A stretch of 62,553 nt of DNA from JBAZLV01 sp041650055 (lineage in GTDB: Bacteria; Nitrospirota; UBA9217): assembly GCA_041650055.1 (NCBI GenBank), contig JBAZLV010000007.1, positions 1-62,553 on the forward strand, written 5' to 3'. The notes beneath the pieces are model-generated. The model was not told where the DNA came from. It did no database searches and saw only the letters and a list, made by a program, of their open reading frames with translations. The position numbers and the translations under genes were made by a program. This document shows, piece after piece, positions 17,327-26,139 of this stretch. Every line of letters begins with the position of its first letter. Within the stretch, counting starts at the first letter, position 1.

Positions 17327-18640
17327 ATGATTATTTCAAAAAGAAAACGCTATCTGTCCGGTCTGGATTGGGCTATCAACACGCTCGATTATGCAATGAA
17401 ATCAGCAACCTGTTCGGGCAATATGTCCCAGATCGTTCTGTTGTTCGATTCACGGATAGATGAAGAAAAGCTCCGAGCTTCTCTCAACCAGGTTGTATCG
17501 CAGTTGCCGGTTTTGAACGGACATGTGGCCCGGGACCTGAAACTCGCTCCTTACTGGAATATCCCCGCAGCAGCCCGCAAGGATGTGAGCTTGTTTGTTC
17601 ATACGCACGATTTTTTAACAGCGGATGAACTGTTGCCGCTTTTAACCGAAAGTGCGAACAGTGCCTTTCAAGATGATACCGATCATATTGCCTTTCATTT
17701 TTTTACAAATGCCAGTCGGAGCGCATTGGCGATGATATTCGATCATCGATTGCTCGATGCCCGAGGAGCCGAATCCTTTCTTTTCTTCTTGGAACGCTCT
17801 CTCAAAGGACAGCTTCCTTCTGGAGACGGTGCTTTTACTTCAAGCTGTGAATTGACGAACTGGAAACGAAAGTTTCTTGCAGGAAAGACTATCAACAGAA
17901 GAGTTATTGCTCTTTCAAAATCCCTGCCGAGATCGTTGCAGATTCCGGAAAACAAAAAGAGCCGCTTTCTCTATCGGCTGCTTGCATTCAATGAACAGGA
18001 AACAGCCATCATCTACGACCGTGCATACCAGGAAGCCGGTTATCTCATGGAATCGCCTTTTTTCCTGGCAGTTCTTACCCAATCCATGCATGAATTGATG
18101 CTGCACAAGTCTGGTGATGGATCGAGTTACGTGATTCCCGTGACCATTGATCTTAGACAGGGAACAGATTCGCTTGCTGAGATTTTTTTTAATCACTTTT
18201 CTTTTCTTTTTTATCAAGTGCCTGTTCACGCTGCTGAAAACAGGAAGGAACTGATCGATTTATTTAAACAGCAGATGTATGATCAGATAAAAACAGGTTT
18301 TCCCCGCGATCTCGCGGAAGCGAGTCTGCTCACCCGCATTGTACCGCTCGGCGTGCTGGGAAGATTATTTTCTGCCCCTTTTAAAGGCAAAATTGCTACA
18401 TTTGCATTCTCGCATCTTGGAAAAAGCGCATATCAGTCAACCGGCTTTCTGGACAGTACGATAACGGATTTTTTTCATATGCCGCGTGTGCCGATGCCCC
18501 CGGGAATAGGTTTTTTCAGCAACATTTATAAGGGACGACTGAATCTGGTTATCTCATACCTTGAAGGAATGCTCACGAATACAGAGATGAGGATGCTTGA
18601 AACAGCGATTAGAAAACGATTTGGAGTAGTATCAGAATGA
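17327..18640 (+). CDS. Condensation/WS-DGAT-fold acyltransferase-like protein
   Basis: The 437-residue protein belongs to the CoA/ACP-dependent acyltransferase superfamily that includes NRPS condensation domains and Pap/alcohol acyltransferases. The HXXXD motif is at His140-Asp144 (FDHRLLDARGAE), and a conserved PVTIDLRQG segment lies in the second half. Members join an acyl chain from a carrier protein to an amine or alcohol. Placed just after ACP 2, it could esterify or amidate the finished chain. It overlaps the oxidoreductase gene by 4 bp. The acceptor cannot be read from the sequence. Confidence 0.75.
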   Translation: MIISKRKRYLSGLDWAINTLDYAMKSATCSGNMSQIVLLFDSRIDEEKLRASLNQVVSQLPVLNGHVARDLKLAPYWNIPAAARKDVSLFVHTHDFLTADELLPLLTESANSAFQDDTDHIAFHFFTNASRSALAMIFDHRLLDARGAESFLFFLERSLKGQLPSGDGAFTSSCELTNWKRKFLAGKTINRRVIALSKSLPRSLQIPENKKSRFLYRLLAFNEQETAIIYDRAYQEAGYLMESPFFLAVLTQSMHELMLHKSGDGSSYVIPVTIDLRQGTDSLAEIFFNHFSFLFYQVPVHAAENRKELIDLFKQQMYDQIKTGFPRDLAEASLLTRIVPLGVLGRLFSAPFKGKIATFAFSHLGKSAYQSTGFLDSTITDFFHMPRVPMPPGIGFFSNIYKGRLNLVISYLEGMLTNTEMRMLETAIRKRFGVVSE

Positions 18641-19836
18641 CTCATGTTGCATGCGATGTCCTCGTGATAGGAGGAGGAGTATCAGGGGTTGCAGCGGCAC
18701 TTGCAGCGGCTCGCACCGGTGCTCACGCCATACTCGTTGAACAAAAGCCCTGGCTTGGCGGAGTCGGCTATAGTGGAAAACTGCACCATATATGCGGTCT
18801 GTATCTGAACGGAAATGAAATTCCTTCGGATACACTGGAAGACGGAATTACACGTGAAATTGCCGGTCTTTTACAATCCAAGGGACCTCTTGAAAAAATC
18901 GGAAAAGTGTATGTCCTCCCGTATGATGCGGAATATCTCCAGGCCGTTCTTACAGCACTTTGTGATGCTGAAAAGAAATTAACCGTGATGCGAGAAACTT
19001 CAGCAATCTCTCTTGAAATGACAGGAAAAAAGATCAACACCGTAATACTCGAAGCCAGCTCTGAACAGATTGTTGTCAATTCCCGGATGGTTATTGACTG
19101 TTCGGGTAACGGATCGATTGCAGCACGTGCAGGAGCTGAAATAGAATATGCCAGCCAGGAAGAACGACAGCTGGCGGGATTCATCGTCGAAGTAGCGGGT
19201 CTTCAAGATACGAGCGAATCACTTTCTCTCATGGTGCCGTATTATCTTGCTCGTGCAGTAGAGCAGGGAATATTCGAGCAACGGATGAAATTTACAACCT
19301 TCAGCAAAGGGAAAAATCAAACTGAAGGTTTTTTCAAAATGAGTTTTGATCAGGAAGATGAGCCTGATCGTACGAATAGTGCTCAGAAAGACGCTGTTGC
19401 AATGCTGAACTATCTGGCAAGCGTATGTACTGCTTTTCAGCATGCAACAATTACCACGACATCGCTCGATGTTGTTGACCGGGAAGGCGGAAGAGTCGTC
19501 GGACCCTATATGCTTACTCAAGACGACATTCTTACAGCCCGAAAATTTCCAGACGGTGTTGTAAAGAATGCATGGCCTATCGAGATATGGGACCGGTCAC
19601 ACGGGACACGGTATCACTATGTTCCCCAGGGAGACTATTATGAAATCCCATTCCGCTGTCTTCAGGTCAATGGTGTCGACAATTTACTGACCGCAGGCCG
19701 ATGTATCTCTGTGTCGCATGGCGCTCTTGGCTCAACCCGTGTTATGGGCGCGTGTATGGCGCTGGGAGACAAGGCCGGTCGTTCCGCTGTTTCTTTTATC
19801 CAAAAAGGTATCTTTATCGATAAAAAAGACGCATGA
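18637..19836 (+). CDS. FAD-dependent oxidoreductase
   Basis: The 399-residue protein starts with a dinucleotide-binding motif (VLVIGGGVSGVAAALAAA, with G12, G14 and G17) followed by the acidic end of strand two (ILVEQ). It ends with the second FAD motif LLTAGRCISVSHGALGS. It fits the broad FAD-dependent oxidoreductase family PF12831. A plausible role is oxidation or desaturation of the polyene chain, or head-group oxidation; no catalytic residue decides this. It lies between the condensation-fold and AMP-ligase genes, overlapping both by 4 bp. Confidence 0.82.
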   Translation: MTHVACDVLVIGGGVSGVAAALAAARTGAHAILVEQKPWLGGVGYSGKLHHICGLYLNGNEIPSDTLEDGITREIAGLLQSKGPLEKIGKVYVLPYDAEYLQAVLTALCDAEKKLTVMRETSAISLEMTGKKINTVILEASSEQIVVNSRMVIDCSGNGSIAARAGAEIEYASQEERQLAGFIVEVAGLQDTSESLSLMVPYYLARAVEQGIFEQRMKFTTFSKGKNQTEGFFKMSFDQEDEPDRTNSAQKDAVAMLNYLASVCTAFQHATITTTSLDVVDREGGRVVGPYMLTQDDILTARKFPDGVVKNAWPIEIWDRSHGTRYHYVPQGDYYEIPFRCLQVNGVDNLLTAGRCISVSHGALGSTRVMGACMALGDKAGRSAVSFIQKGIFIDKKDA

Positions 19837-21260
19837 ATATTGTTGATCAGATAAAACAGGAAACGAAACAGCATGTAAATCGTGCTGCAGTTATTGAAGG
19901 AAATCGCCGTATCACCTACGGTGAACTCCTTACTGCCGCGGATCAATTTGCTGCGTTCTTGCATCAGAAAGGTGTGGAGCAATATGACCGGATAGGCCTG
20001 CTCTGTGACGACAGCCCTGAGTACATTATGGTCAGCCTTGCGATTCTTTCTCTTTCAGCTGTTATTGTCCCCATATCTCCGGAACAAACCTCGGAGGAAA
20101 TCGATACGGTTATTGAACGCATTGATCTGAATTTTCTGATTGCTGATGCAAAACTACGATCAGGAGAGTATCAGGATACGATCCAGCCGAACGATTTTAT
20201 AAAGAAAGAACTGGTTTTTTTTGAAAGAAGAAAAAAACAAAACCACGAACCTGAATATTCTCTGCTGAACCCGGCATTCATCCGCTTCAGCTCGGGAACC
20301 ACGGGTATCTCCAAGGGAGTTGTGTTGTCGCATGAAGCCATCCTTGAACGTACCGATGCTGCGAACAAGGGTCTGCGCATTACTTCTCATGATATTGTGC
20401 TCTGGGTTTTGTCCATGAGTTATCATTTTGTGGTCACCATTTTGCTTTTTCTGAGACGGGCTGCGACTATCGTGCTGTGCACCAGCCGTTTTCCTGATCT
20501 CTTTATTGAAGGAATTGTTCAGTATCACGGTACGTTCTTATACGCTTCACCATTTCATTATGATTTACTCACGACAACCGATGCGATTGAGAGCGATGCC
20601 CTGCGCCATGTTCGTCTGGCAATATCGACTGCCATGAAACTACCGGAGAAGACAGCAGAGGCCTTTTTTTCCAGGTTCGGATTAGAACTGACTGAAGCAT
20701 ACGGCATTATTGAAGTCGGACTTCCGTTTATCAAATTATCCGGAAACAAGGAGAAGAGGGGCTCTGTCGGGAAAATACTGCCTGATTTTACCGTTCGACT
20801 TTTAAATCCAGATGAAAACGGCGTCGGAGAAATTCATATACAAGGCAAAGGAATGCTGGATGCATACTATTCCCCCTGGCAGGGAAGGGAACAAATTCTG
20901 AGCGACGGTTGGTTTAAAACCGGCGATCTGGGAAAGATCGATTCCGATGGATTTCTCTTTATCGTTGGCAGGGACAAGAATGTAATCAATTTTGCAGGGA
21001 TGAAAGTATTTCCTGAAGAAATCGAATCAGTTTTAAAACAGCATCCGTTTGTGAAAGAGTCTCGTGTTCATGGCACTCCGCATCCTCAGTATGGTCAGCT
21101 TCCGGTTGCCACGATAGTGTTGAACACAGGCATACATGATAGCATTGTTGACGATCTGCGGCGATTCTGTTATCATCGGCTCGCTCAATACAAGGTTCCA
21201 AAAGAATTTATTTTTACCGATCGACTGTTGAAGACAGCGAGTGGTAAAATAAAACGTTAA
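19833..21260 (+). CDS. AMP-forming acyl-CoA/acyl-ACP ligase
   Basis: The 475-residue adenylate-forming enzyme has the P-loop FSSGTTGISKG (about 152-162), the AYGIIEVG motif, the hinge GWFKTGDLGKID and the catalytic C-terminal Lys in TASGKIKR. It is complete. It belongs to a different branch (FadD/4-coumarate ligase-like) from the PaaK-type ligase at the start of the window, so the cluster has two activation enzymes. It could load a second acid onto ACP 2 or recycle a free chain. It ends 39 bases before the next radical SAM gene. Confidence 0.87.
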   Translation: MNIVDQIKQETKQHVNRAAVIEGNRRITYGELLTAADQFAAFLHQKGVEQYDRIGLLCDDSPEYIMVSLAILSLSAVIVPISPEQTSEEIDTVIERIDLNFLIADAKLRSGEYQDTIQPNDFIKKELVFFERRKKQNHEPEYSLLNPAFIRFSSGTTGISKGVVLSHEAILERTDAANKGLRITSHDIVLWVLSMSYHFVVTILLFLRRAATIVLCTSRFPDLFIEGIVQYHGTFLYASPFHYDLLTTTDAIESDALRHVRLAISTAMKLPEKTAEAFFSRFGLELTEAYGIIEVGLPFIKLSGNKEKRGSVGKILPDFTVRLLNPDENGVGEIHIQGKGMLDAYYSPWQGREQILSDGWFKTGDLGKIDSDGFLFIVGRDKNVINFAGMKVFPEEIESVLKQHPFVKESRVHGTPHPQYGQLPVATIVLNTGIHDSIVDDLRRFCYHRLAQYKVPKEFIFTDRLLKTASGKIKR

Positions 21261-21299
21261 AATTCAGATTCTCATTTGCTGAGTCACTTTGGAGGATTT

Positions 21300-22727
21300 A
21301 TGCGCATTCTGCTTGTCAAGCCGTACCCGCCTCTCGCATTATCGAAGTTTCTCATGGATTATTTTATGCACCTCGAACCTCTCGAACTTGAGATCGTAGC
21401 AGGAGGTATTCCTGTTGAAGAGGAAGTTTCTATTATAGATCTCAGTTTTGAGAGAGAACCGTTTGAGGCTTTTCGCGCTAAACTCGTTACTATGAAGCCG
21501 GACATCATTGGATACACGGGATTCAGCAGCCAGGCAGCGCTCGTGCGCGAACTTGCCGCCTTTGCAAAAAAGCATTTGCCAACGGCGATTAATGTTGTTG
21601 GCGGCATTCATGCAACCGTTATCCCTGCTGATTATGCAGTGCAAGATATCGATATCATTGTTCGGGGAGAAGGTGGTACGGCATTCAAGGAGATCGTTGA
21701 ACGTTTTAAGAAGGGGCAGCCTCTTGCGTCTGGCGATGCCATTTTATCTCCGCGCGATCCTGATTTCTCAAATAAGGCTTCATTATTGCCTCCCAAATAT
21801 CCTGAAATCGAGAAAATTCCGCTTCCCCGACGTGAGCTGGTTGATCGCTCCAAATATTTCTGCGTCTGGACGGCGAGTGACGAAAAAAAAATTAAAACCA
21901 TATTTCCGCGTACGGCGACCATTCGAACATCGAACGGGTGTCCTTTTAATTGTGCGTTTTGCGTGGTCCATCATATTATGCGGGGACAGTATCTGCAACG
22001 GACTCCGGAAGATGTCGTGGATGAAATATCGAAACTGCAGGAAGATCATATTTATTTCGTCGACGATGAGAATTTCATCAATGGCGACCGCATGGCGCGT
22101 ATTGCCCAACTTTTGATCGACCGGGGAATCAAAAAGAAGTATATCAGTTGGGCGCGAAGCGACACTATTGTAAGACGTCCGGATGTTTTTAAACTGTGGA
22201 AGCAGGCAGGACTGAGCATGGTGTATGTCGGGCTCGAGGCTATGACCGGCGAACGGCTTGAGAAATTAAACAAGCGAACAACTGTTGAAAACAACAAGAA
22301 GGCGGTAGCGATACTCAAGGAACTGGGAATAACCCTGCATGCGAGTTTTATGCTGGATCCTGATTTCAGTGAGGAAGATTTTGCAGGGCTTAAGAAAGAG
22401 GTGAAAAAGGTTTGCCCTGCAGAAGTCACGTTTACTGTTTTTTCACCCTCCCCGGGTACCGAGATGTGGGAGAAACATAAGAATGATTATATCAAGGATC
22501 CGTACGTCTATTATGATTGCATGCACACGATTTTTCCCACCAGGCTACCGTTACGTAAATTTTACCAGCGATTCTCGGAATTGTATGGCATTGCTTTCCA
22601 GTCGAATCCACTCCGACTGAACAAGGTAAGATTTCCTCTAAAAGAACTGATAACGATCATCAACAGAGGATTCAAGTATGTATTTGCATTGAGAAAACTC
22701 TATAAAGAGTATGAACCAGTAAAGTGA
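21300..22727 (+). CDS. B12-binding-type radical SAM protein 3
   Basis: The 475-residue protein has a cobalamin-binding-like N-terminal domain (IIGYTGFSSQAALVREL and INVVGGIHATVIPADY) and a radical SAM core with C214, C218 and C221 (GCPFNCAFC). ATG 21300 follows TTGGAGGATTT, a strong ribosome site; an upstream in-frame ATG lacks one. Its architecture is that of BchE-like enzymes, which perform methylations or oxidative cyclisations. It is the last gene of the dense cluster. A gap of 46 bases separates it from the rhomboid gene. Confidence 0.85.
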   Translation: MRILLVKPYPPLALSKFLMDYFMHLEPLELEIVAGGIPVEEEVSIIDLSFEREPFEAFRAKLVTMKPDIIGYTGFSSQAALVRELAAFAKKHLPTAINVVGGIHATVIPADYAVQDIDIIVRGEGGTAFKEIVERFKKGQPLASGDAILSPRDPDFSNKASLLPPKYPEIEKIPLPRRELVDRSKYFCVWTASDEKKIKTIFPRTATIRTSNGCPFNCAFCVVHHIMRGQYLQRTPEDVVDEISKLQEDHIYFVDDENFINGDRMARIAQLLIDRGIKKKYISWARSDTIVRRPDVFKLWKQAGLSMVYVGLEAMTGERLEKLNKRTTVENNKKAVAILKELGITLHASFMLDPDFSEEDFAGLKKEVKKVCPAEVTFTVFSPSPGTEMWEKHKNDYIKDPYVYYDCMHTIFPTRLPLRKFYQRFSELYGIAFQSNPLRLNKVRFPLKELITIINRGFKYVFALRKLYKEYEPVK

Positions 22728-22773
22728 TTCCTTGCTCTGGATATTTAGGGAACAATCCATCTGGTAAAAAACA

Positions 22774-23472
22774 ATGATTCCGTTACGAGATATAAATCCG
22801 ACAGAGCGCTTTGCAATTGTTACCTTTCTTCTCATTGTGCTCAATATCATTGTATTTGTCTATGAGCTGATGCTGGGAGAGCAGGGGATACAACGATTCA
22901 TTGGGTCATTTGCGCTTGTTCCGAACCAGCTGTTTTCAGTGGGGGTGGTGCCCGATGGCTCCTTTCCTACAGCAGCTACACTGGTTACCTCCATGTTCTT
23001 GCATGGGGGCATTCTTCATGTTGCCGGCAATATGCTCTATCTCTGGATATTCGGGAACAATGTGGAAGACGCCATGGGCAGAATGCGGTTTGTGGTATTT
23101 TATGTGTTGTGTGGCTGTATTGCCGGATTTACCCACGCTTTTATGAACAGTTCCTCACCAACTCCGCTGATTGGTGCAAGCGGGGCTGTTTCAGGGGTTC
23201 TCGGCGGATATCTTCTTTTATATCCGCGGGCACGGATTATCACCTTGATCATTATCATATTTTATATTCGCACCATCCAGGTTTCCGCGCTGGCAATACT
23301 TCTCTTCTGGTTTGTGCTTCAATTCATAAATGCACTTACAACAGATGGTTCCGGCGGCGGTATTGCCTGGTATGCGCATATTGCCGGATTTTTTTCGGGA
23401 ATGCTCCTGATCGGGCTGTTTAAGCGTCGCGATGTTCGATTATGGGGAGGGGGCCGGTACGGCTACTCATGA
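22774..23472 (+). CDS. Rhomboid-family intramembrane serine protease
   Basis: The 232-residue membrane protein has about six predicted transmembrane segments and the rhomboid catalytic pair: Ser in IGASGAVSGVLGG and His in WYAHIAGFFSG. The HGGILHVAGNMLYLWIFG segment is the conserved loop/helix 2 region. It cleaves membrane proteins inside the lipid bilayer; the substrate is unknown. It overlaps the receiver-domain gene by 4 bp. Confidence 0.9.
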   Translation: MIPLRDINPTERFAIVTFLLIVLNIIVFVYELMLGEQGIQRFIGSFALVPNQLFSVGVVPDGSFPTAATLVTSMFLHGGILHVAGNMLYLWIFGNNVEDAMGRMRFVVFYVLCGCIAGFTHAFMNSSSPTPLIGASGAVSGVLGGYLLLYPRARIITLIIIIFYIRTIQVSALAILLFWFVLQFINALTTDGSGGGIAWYAHIAGFFSGMLLIGLFKRRDVRLWGGGRYGYS

Positions 23473-24359
23473 TCATTTCCTGTGATTGCAGTGCGAAACT
23501 CAGAATTGCCGATGACAAAATAACCGCGAGAAACATGAAAGTACGATGTCCGAGATGCGGATCTATTGTATCGATAAAAACAGGAGACAACGCGCATCCG
23601 CTGTCGCATATCCCTGCCGCGCAATCGACCGGTTTCCGTGTGCTGGTTGCTGATAATAATACGGTGACCAAGGCAATGGTTGCGAATGTTTTGCAGGGAG
23701 CGGGTTTTTTGGTTGATACTGCGTCGGATGGGACAGAGACACTCAAAAAAGCTGCAGAGAGGCAGCCGCACGGTATTGTGCTGGATGTAGGTTTGCCCGG
23801 CATCTATGGATTCGATCTGTGTTCCCGCCTGAAGGAAAATCCAAAAACCGGAGCCATTAAAATCATTCTTGTTTCATCAGTCTATGACATGAAACGGTAC
23901 AGACGGACACCGGAAAGCCTGTATGGCGCTGATGATTATATTGAAAAACATCAGCTGTATGAGCTTCCGGATAAACTGCGGGCTTTGTTTTCAGCTGAAA
24001 AGCCAGTGTCTTTGCCAATCAGGAAATTTTCTCCTCGAACAGAATCGTTATATTCCGAACACGATTTTTTTCATCAGCATGAATATGGAACGCCGCTCTT
24101 CGACGAGTCGGACCCGGATGCCGTTCAGAAGGCGAAACGACTTGCAAGAATCATTGTTTCCGACATTACGCTGTATAATCAGGAAATAGTAATGAAAGGA
24201 CTGCAAAACAACACTTTTTTTGAACTCCTGAAACAGGACATCGAGGAGGGACGAGCGCTCTATGAACAGAGAATTCCCCTCTCCATTCGTCTCAAAAAAG
24301 ACTATTACCAGGAAGCTTTCGATCATTTTATTGTCAATTCAAAAAATCAATATAAGTAA
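23469..24359 (+). CDS. Zinc-ribbon plus receiver-domain response regulator
   Basis: The 296-residue protein begins with a small zinc-ribbon-like knot (C5, C7, then CPRC at 27-30), followed by a CheY-like receiver domain (VLVADNNTVTKAM, phosphoacceptor Asp in GIVLDVGLPG) and an alpha-helical C-terminal region of unknown function (about 190-296). I chose ATG 23469, which overlaps the rhomboid stop and leaves the ribbon at the N-terminus. Proteins of this design are common in Desulfobacterota and Nitrospirota. No DNA-binding domain is recognisable, so it may act by protein contacts. Confidence 0.8.
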   Translation: MIISCDCSAKLRIADDKITARNMKVRCPRCGSIVSIKTGDNAHPLSHIPAAQSTGFRVLVADNNTVTKAMVANVLQGAGFLVDTASDGTETLKKAAERQPHGIVLDVGLPGIYGFDLCSRLKENPKTGAIKIILVSSVYDMKRYRRTPESLYGADDYIEKHQLYELPDKLRALFSAEKPVSLPIRKFSPRTESLYSEHDFFHQHEYGTPLFDESDPDAVQKAKRLARIIVSDITLYNQEIVMKGLQNNTFFELLKQDIEEGRALYEQRIPLSIRLKKDYYQEAFDHFIVNSKNQYK

Positions 24360-24413
24360 ATAATTTTTTCCTTCATCGTCAGCAAAAAAATCTTTTTTCC
24401 AATCGAATCCTCG

Positions 24414-24440
24414 TTGACAGCAGGATCAACTTCGTATAAT
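24414..24440 (+). promoter_or_regulatory. Sigma-70 promoter for tRNA-Pro
   Basis: TTGACA at 24414-24419 and TATAAT at 24435-24440, both perfect consensus, are separated by 15 bases. Transcription would start a few bases before the tRNA at 24453. The spacer is short of the ideal 17, but both hexamers and the placement support a promoter. Confidence 0.7.
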
Positions 24441-24451
24441 ATACAACCTCG

Positions 24452-24529
<78 letters not shown>

Positions 24530-24627
24530 TGCTCATTATTTCCCGTAATGGATGCAAGCACGAGATATTTGCACCTGCAATCCCGTGGAAACTGGAAGTC
24601 TTCTACAGCCAACAGGTCATAAACAAA

Positions 24628-24707
24628 GGTTGGGAAGAGTGTTCATTCCCAATCTGACATCACGAGCACCTGTACGGACTTTTACTTCTTCAGCACCATG
24701 AGGTGTT
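24628..24707 (+). promoter_or_regulatory. Leader with two hairpins upstream of the RpoS-like gene
   Basis: Within the 180-base leader after tRNA-Pro, GGTTGGGA (24628-24635) can pair with TCCCAATC (24647-24654), with one mismatch and an 11-base loop. AGCACC (24692-24697) can pair with GGTGTT (24702-24707) around an ATGA loop, with one G-U pair. The second hairpin holds the ribosome site GAGGT and ends one base before ATG 24709, so it could limit translation. The pairing is seen on paper only; a regulatory role is inferred. Confidence 0.3.
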
Positions 24708-24708
24708 C

Positions 24709-25683
24709 ATGAGCGAGGAGAAACAGCCGGTTGATGATCTGGTAGGCGTGGAAACCTATCAGGATGAGGATGTTGAAAAAGAAGAGCAAGACAAGATATC
24801 GAACGACGAAGAGATTTCCACTGACCGCGTAGCAGAAAGTCCTTCCCCTCACAAAGGTCTCGATGCAATAAAGTATTACCTCAAGGAAATCCGAAAAACA
24901 CCCCTGCTTACGTTTGAAGAAGAACAGGAACTTGCCCGGCGCATTGAGCAAGGGGATCAGGAAGCTCGGGCGAGAATGATCGAAGCGAATCTTCGTCTGG
25001 TTGTCGCGATCGGGAAAAAATACATCAATAGAGGGCTTCAGTTCTCAGATATAATCGAAGAAGGAAACCTGGGATTGATTCGAGCGGTTGAGAAGTTCCA
25101 ATACCGCAGGGGTTTTAAATTCAGCACCTATGCTTCCTGGTGGATTCGGCAGTCCATTGAACGGGCGATCGTAAATCAGACACGAACCATCCGTCTGCCA
25201 GTTCATATTGCAGAAATTGTGAATATTTATTTGCGTACGGTTCGTCAGCTCACCCAATCTCTGAACCGGGACCCATCCCTTGAAGAAATTGCCAAGAAAA
25301 TGAAGAGTACGGTGGATAAAGTCCGAAGTATTTCACAGGTTGTCCGGGAAACGTATTCTCTTGATATGCTGATTGGCGATCAGGAAGAGGATACCCTCAA
25401 AGACATTCTTCGTGACACCAATGCGGTTAATCCCGCGAGTTTGTCAGATGATATTCGAAGACGGGAACATATCGATGACTGGTTGCAGCAGCTGTCTGTC
25501 AGCGAGCGCAAGGTGATCGAACTGCGGTTTGGGCTGGTTGATGGCGAACCCCGGACGCTTGATGCCATTGGCAAGGAATTTGGGATAACCCGTGAGCGAG
25601 TTCGACAGATAGAGACCCAGGCGCTGAACAAACTCCGCATTATTACCAAGCGTCGGAAGATTGATTTTGAAGGAATGGTTTGA
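24709..25683 (+). CDS. rpoS: RpoS-like group 2 sigma-70 factor
   Basis: The 324-residue sigma factor has region 1.2 (YYLKEIRKTPLLTFEEEQEL), region 2 (FSTYASWWIRQSIERAI, NQTRTIRLP), region 3 and region 4 with the helix-turn-helix TLDAIGKEFGITRERVRQI. It lacks the large N-terminal region of the primary sigma factor, and its length suits RpoS-type stationary-phase or stress sigma factors. I chose ATG 24709, which has GAGGT just upstream; an in-frame GTG at 24703 would include that site. It might also be another group 2 sigma factor, since RpoS is defined mainly in Proteobacteria. Confidence 0.75.
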   Translation: MSEEKQPVDDLVGVETYQDEDVEKEEQDKISNDEEISTDRVAESPSPHKGLDAIKYYLKEIRKTPLLTFEEEQELARRIEQGDQEARARMIEANLRLVVAIGKKYINRGLQFSDIIEEGNLGLIRAVEKFQYRRGFKFSTYASWWIRQSIERAIVNQTRTIRLPVHIAEIVNIYLRTVRQLTQSLNRDPSLEEIAKKMKSTVDKVRSISQVVRETYSLDMLIGDQEEDTLKDILRDTNAVNPASLSDDIRRREHIDDWLQQLSVSERKVIELRFGLVDGEPRTLDAIGKEFGITRERVRQIETQALNKLRIITKRRKIDFEGMV

Positions 25684-25714
25684 AAAACAAGCTCTAAATT
25701 TCAAATAATATTCT

Positions 25715-25757
25715 AAATACCAAATCTCAAAGTTGTAAATTTTGAAATTTGGTATTT
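25715..25757. repeat. AT-rich imperfect palindrome after the sigma factor gene
   Basis: AAATACCAAATCTCAAA (25715-25731) pairs with TTTGAAATTTGGTATTT (25741-25757) with one mismatch, giving a 17-bp stem and a 9-base loop. It lies 32 bases after the sigma gene stop. It lacks the GC-rich stem of a usual terminator and resembles the AT-rich dispersed repeats seen between genes in some environmental genomes. Confidence 0.5.
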
Positions 25758-25804
25758 ATTTGACATTTGAACTTTGATTATTGGTGCTTGCCGTCGTTCT
25801 GATT

Positions 25805-25881
25805 GCCCCTGTAGCTCAGGTGGATAGAGCAGCGGTTTCCTAAACCGCGTGCCGGGTGTTCGAGTCACCCCAGGGGCACCA
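25805..25881 (+). tRNA. tRNA-Arg (anticodon CCT)
   Basis: This 77-base cloverleaf has acceptor arms GCCCCTG/CAGGGGC, anticodon stem GCGGT/ACCGC with loop TTCCTAA (anticodon CCT), T-loop TTCGAGT, and an encoded CCA. It reads rare AGG codons. Confidence 0.95.
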
Positions 25882-26139
25882 AATAAATTGATGTGTTAAT
25901 AACCGCAGCCATCTGTAGGTGAAGTTTTTCCGCTTTCTTCTGCATATTTTCTGTGTTATATTCCATCCAGTTCATATAGGTTTGTTTGTCGAGAGATGGG
26001 CTTGATACAATTGATAATCAACATTTTCTACTGCCACTCACATAGAATATTCTGCCTATTGAATCCGCATGTACATATTCACAGAGAAACAATGCGTCAA
26101 AAAACATGAAATGTATTTTGCCATACATTACAGGATCGT
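25882..26139. other. AT-rich intergenic stretch, no gene seen
   Basis: These 258 bases between tRNA-Arg and the HemW-like gene show no open frame with a coding look, no RNA fold that I recognise and no tRNA-end direct repeat that would mark an integration site. No clear promoter for the downstream gene was found. Confidence 0.5.

Noticed and set aside
25760..25788. Promoter for tRNA-Arg with TTGACA
   Set aside because: No -10 hexamer stands at 15 to 19 bases from it.
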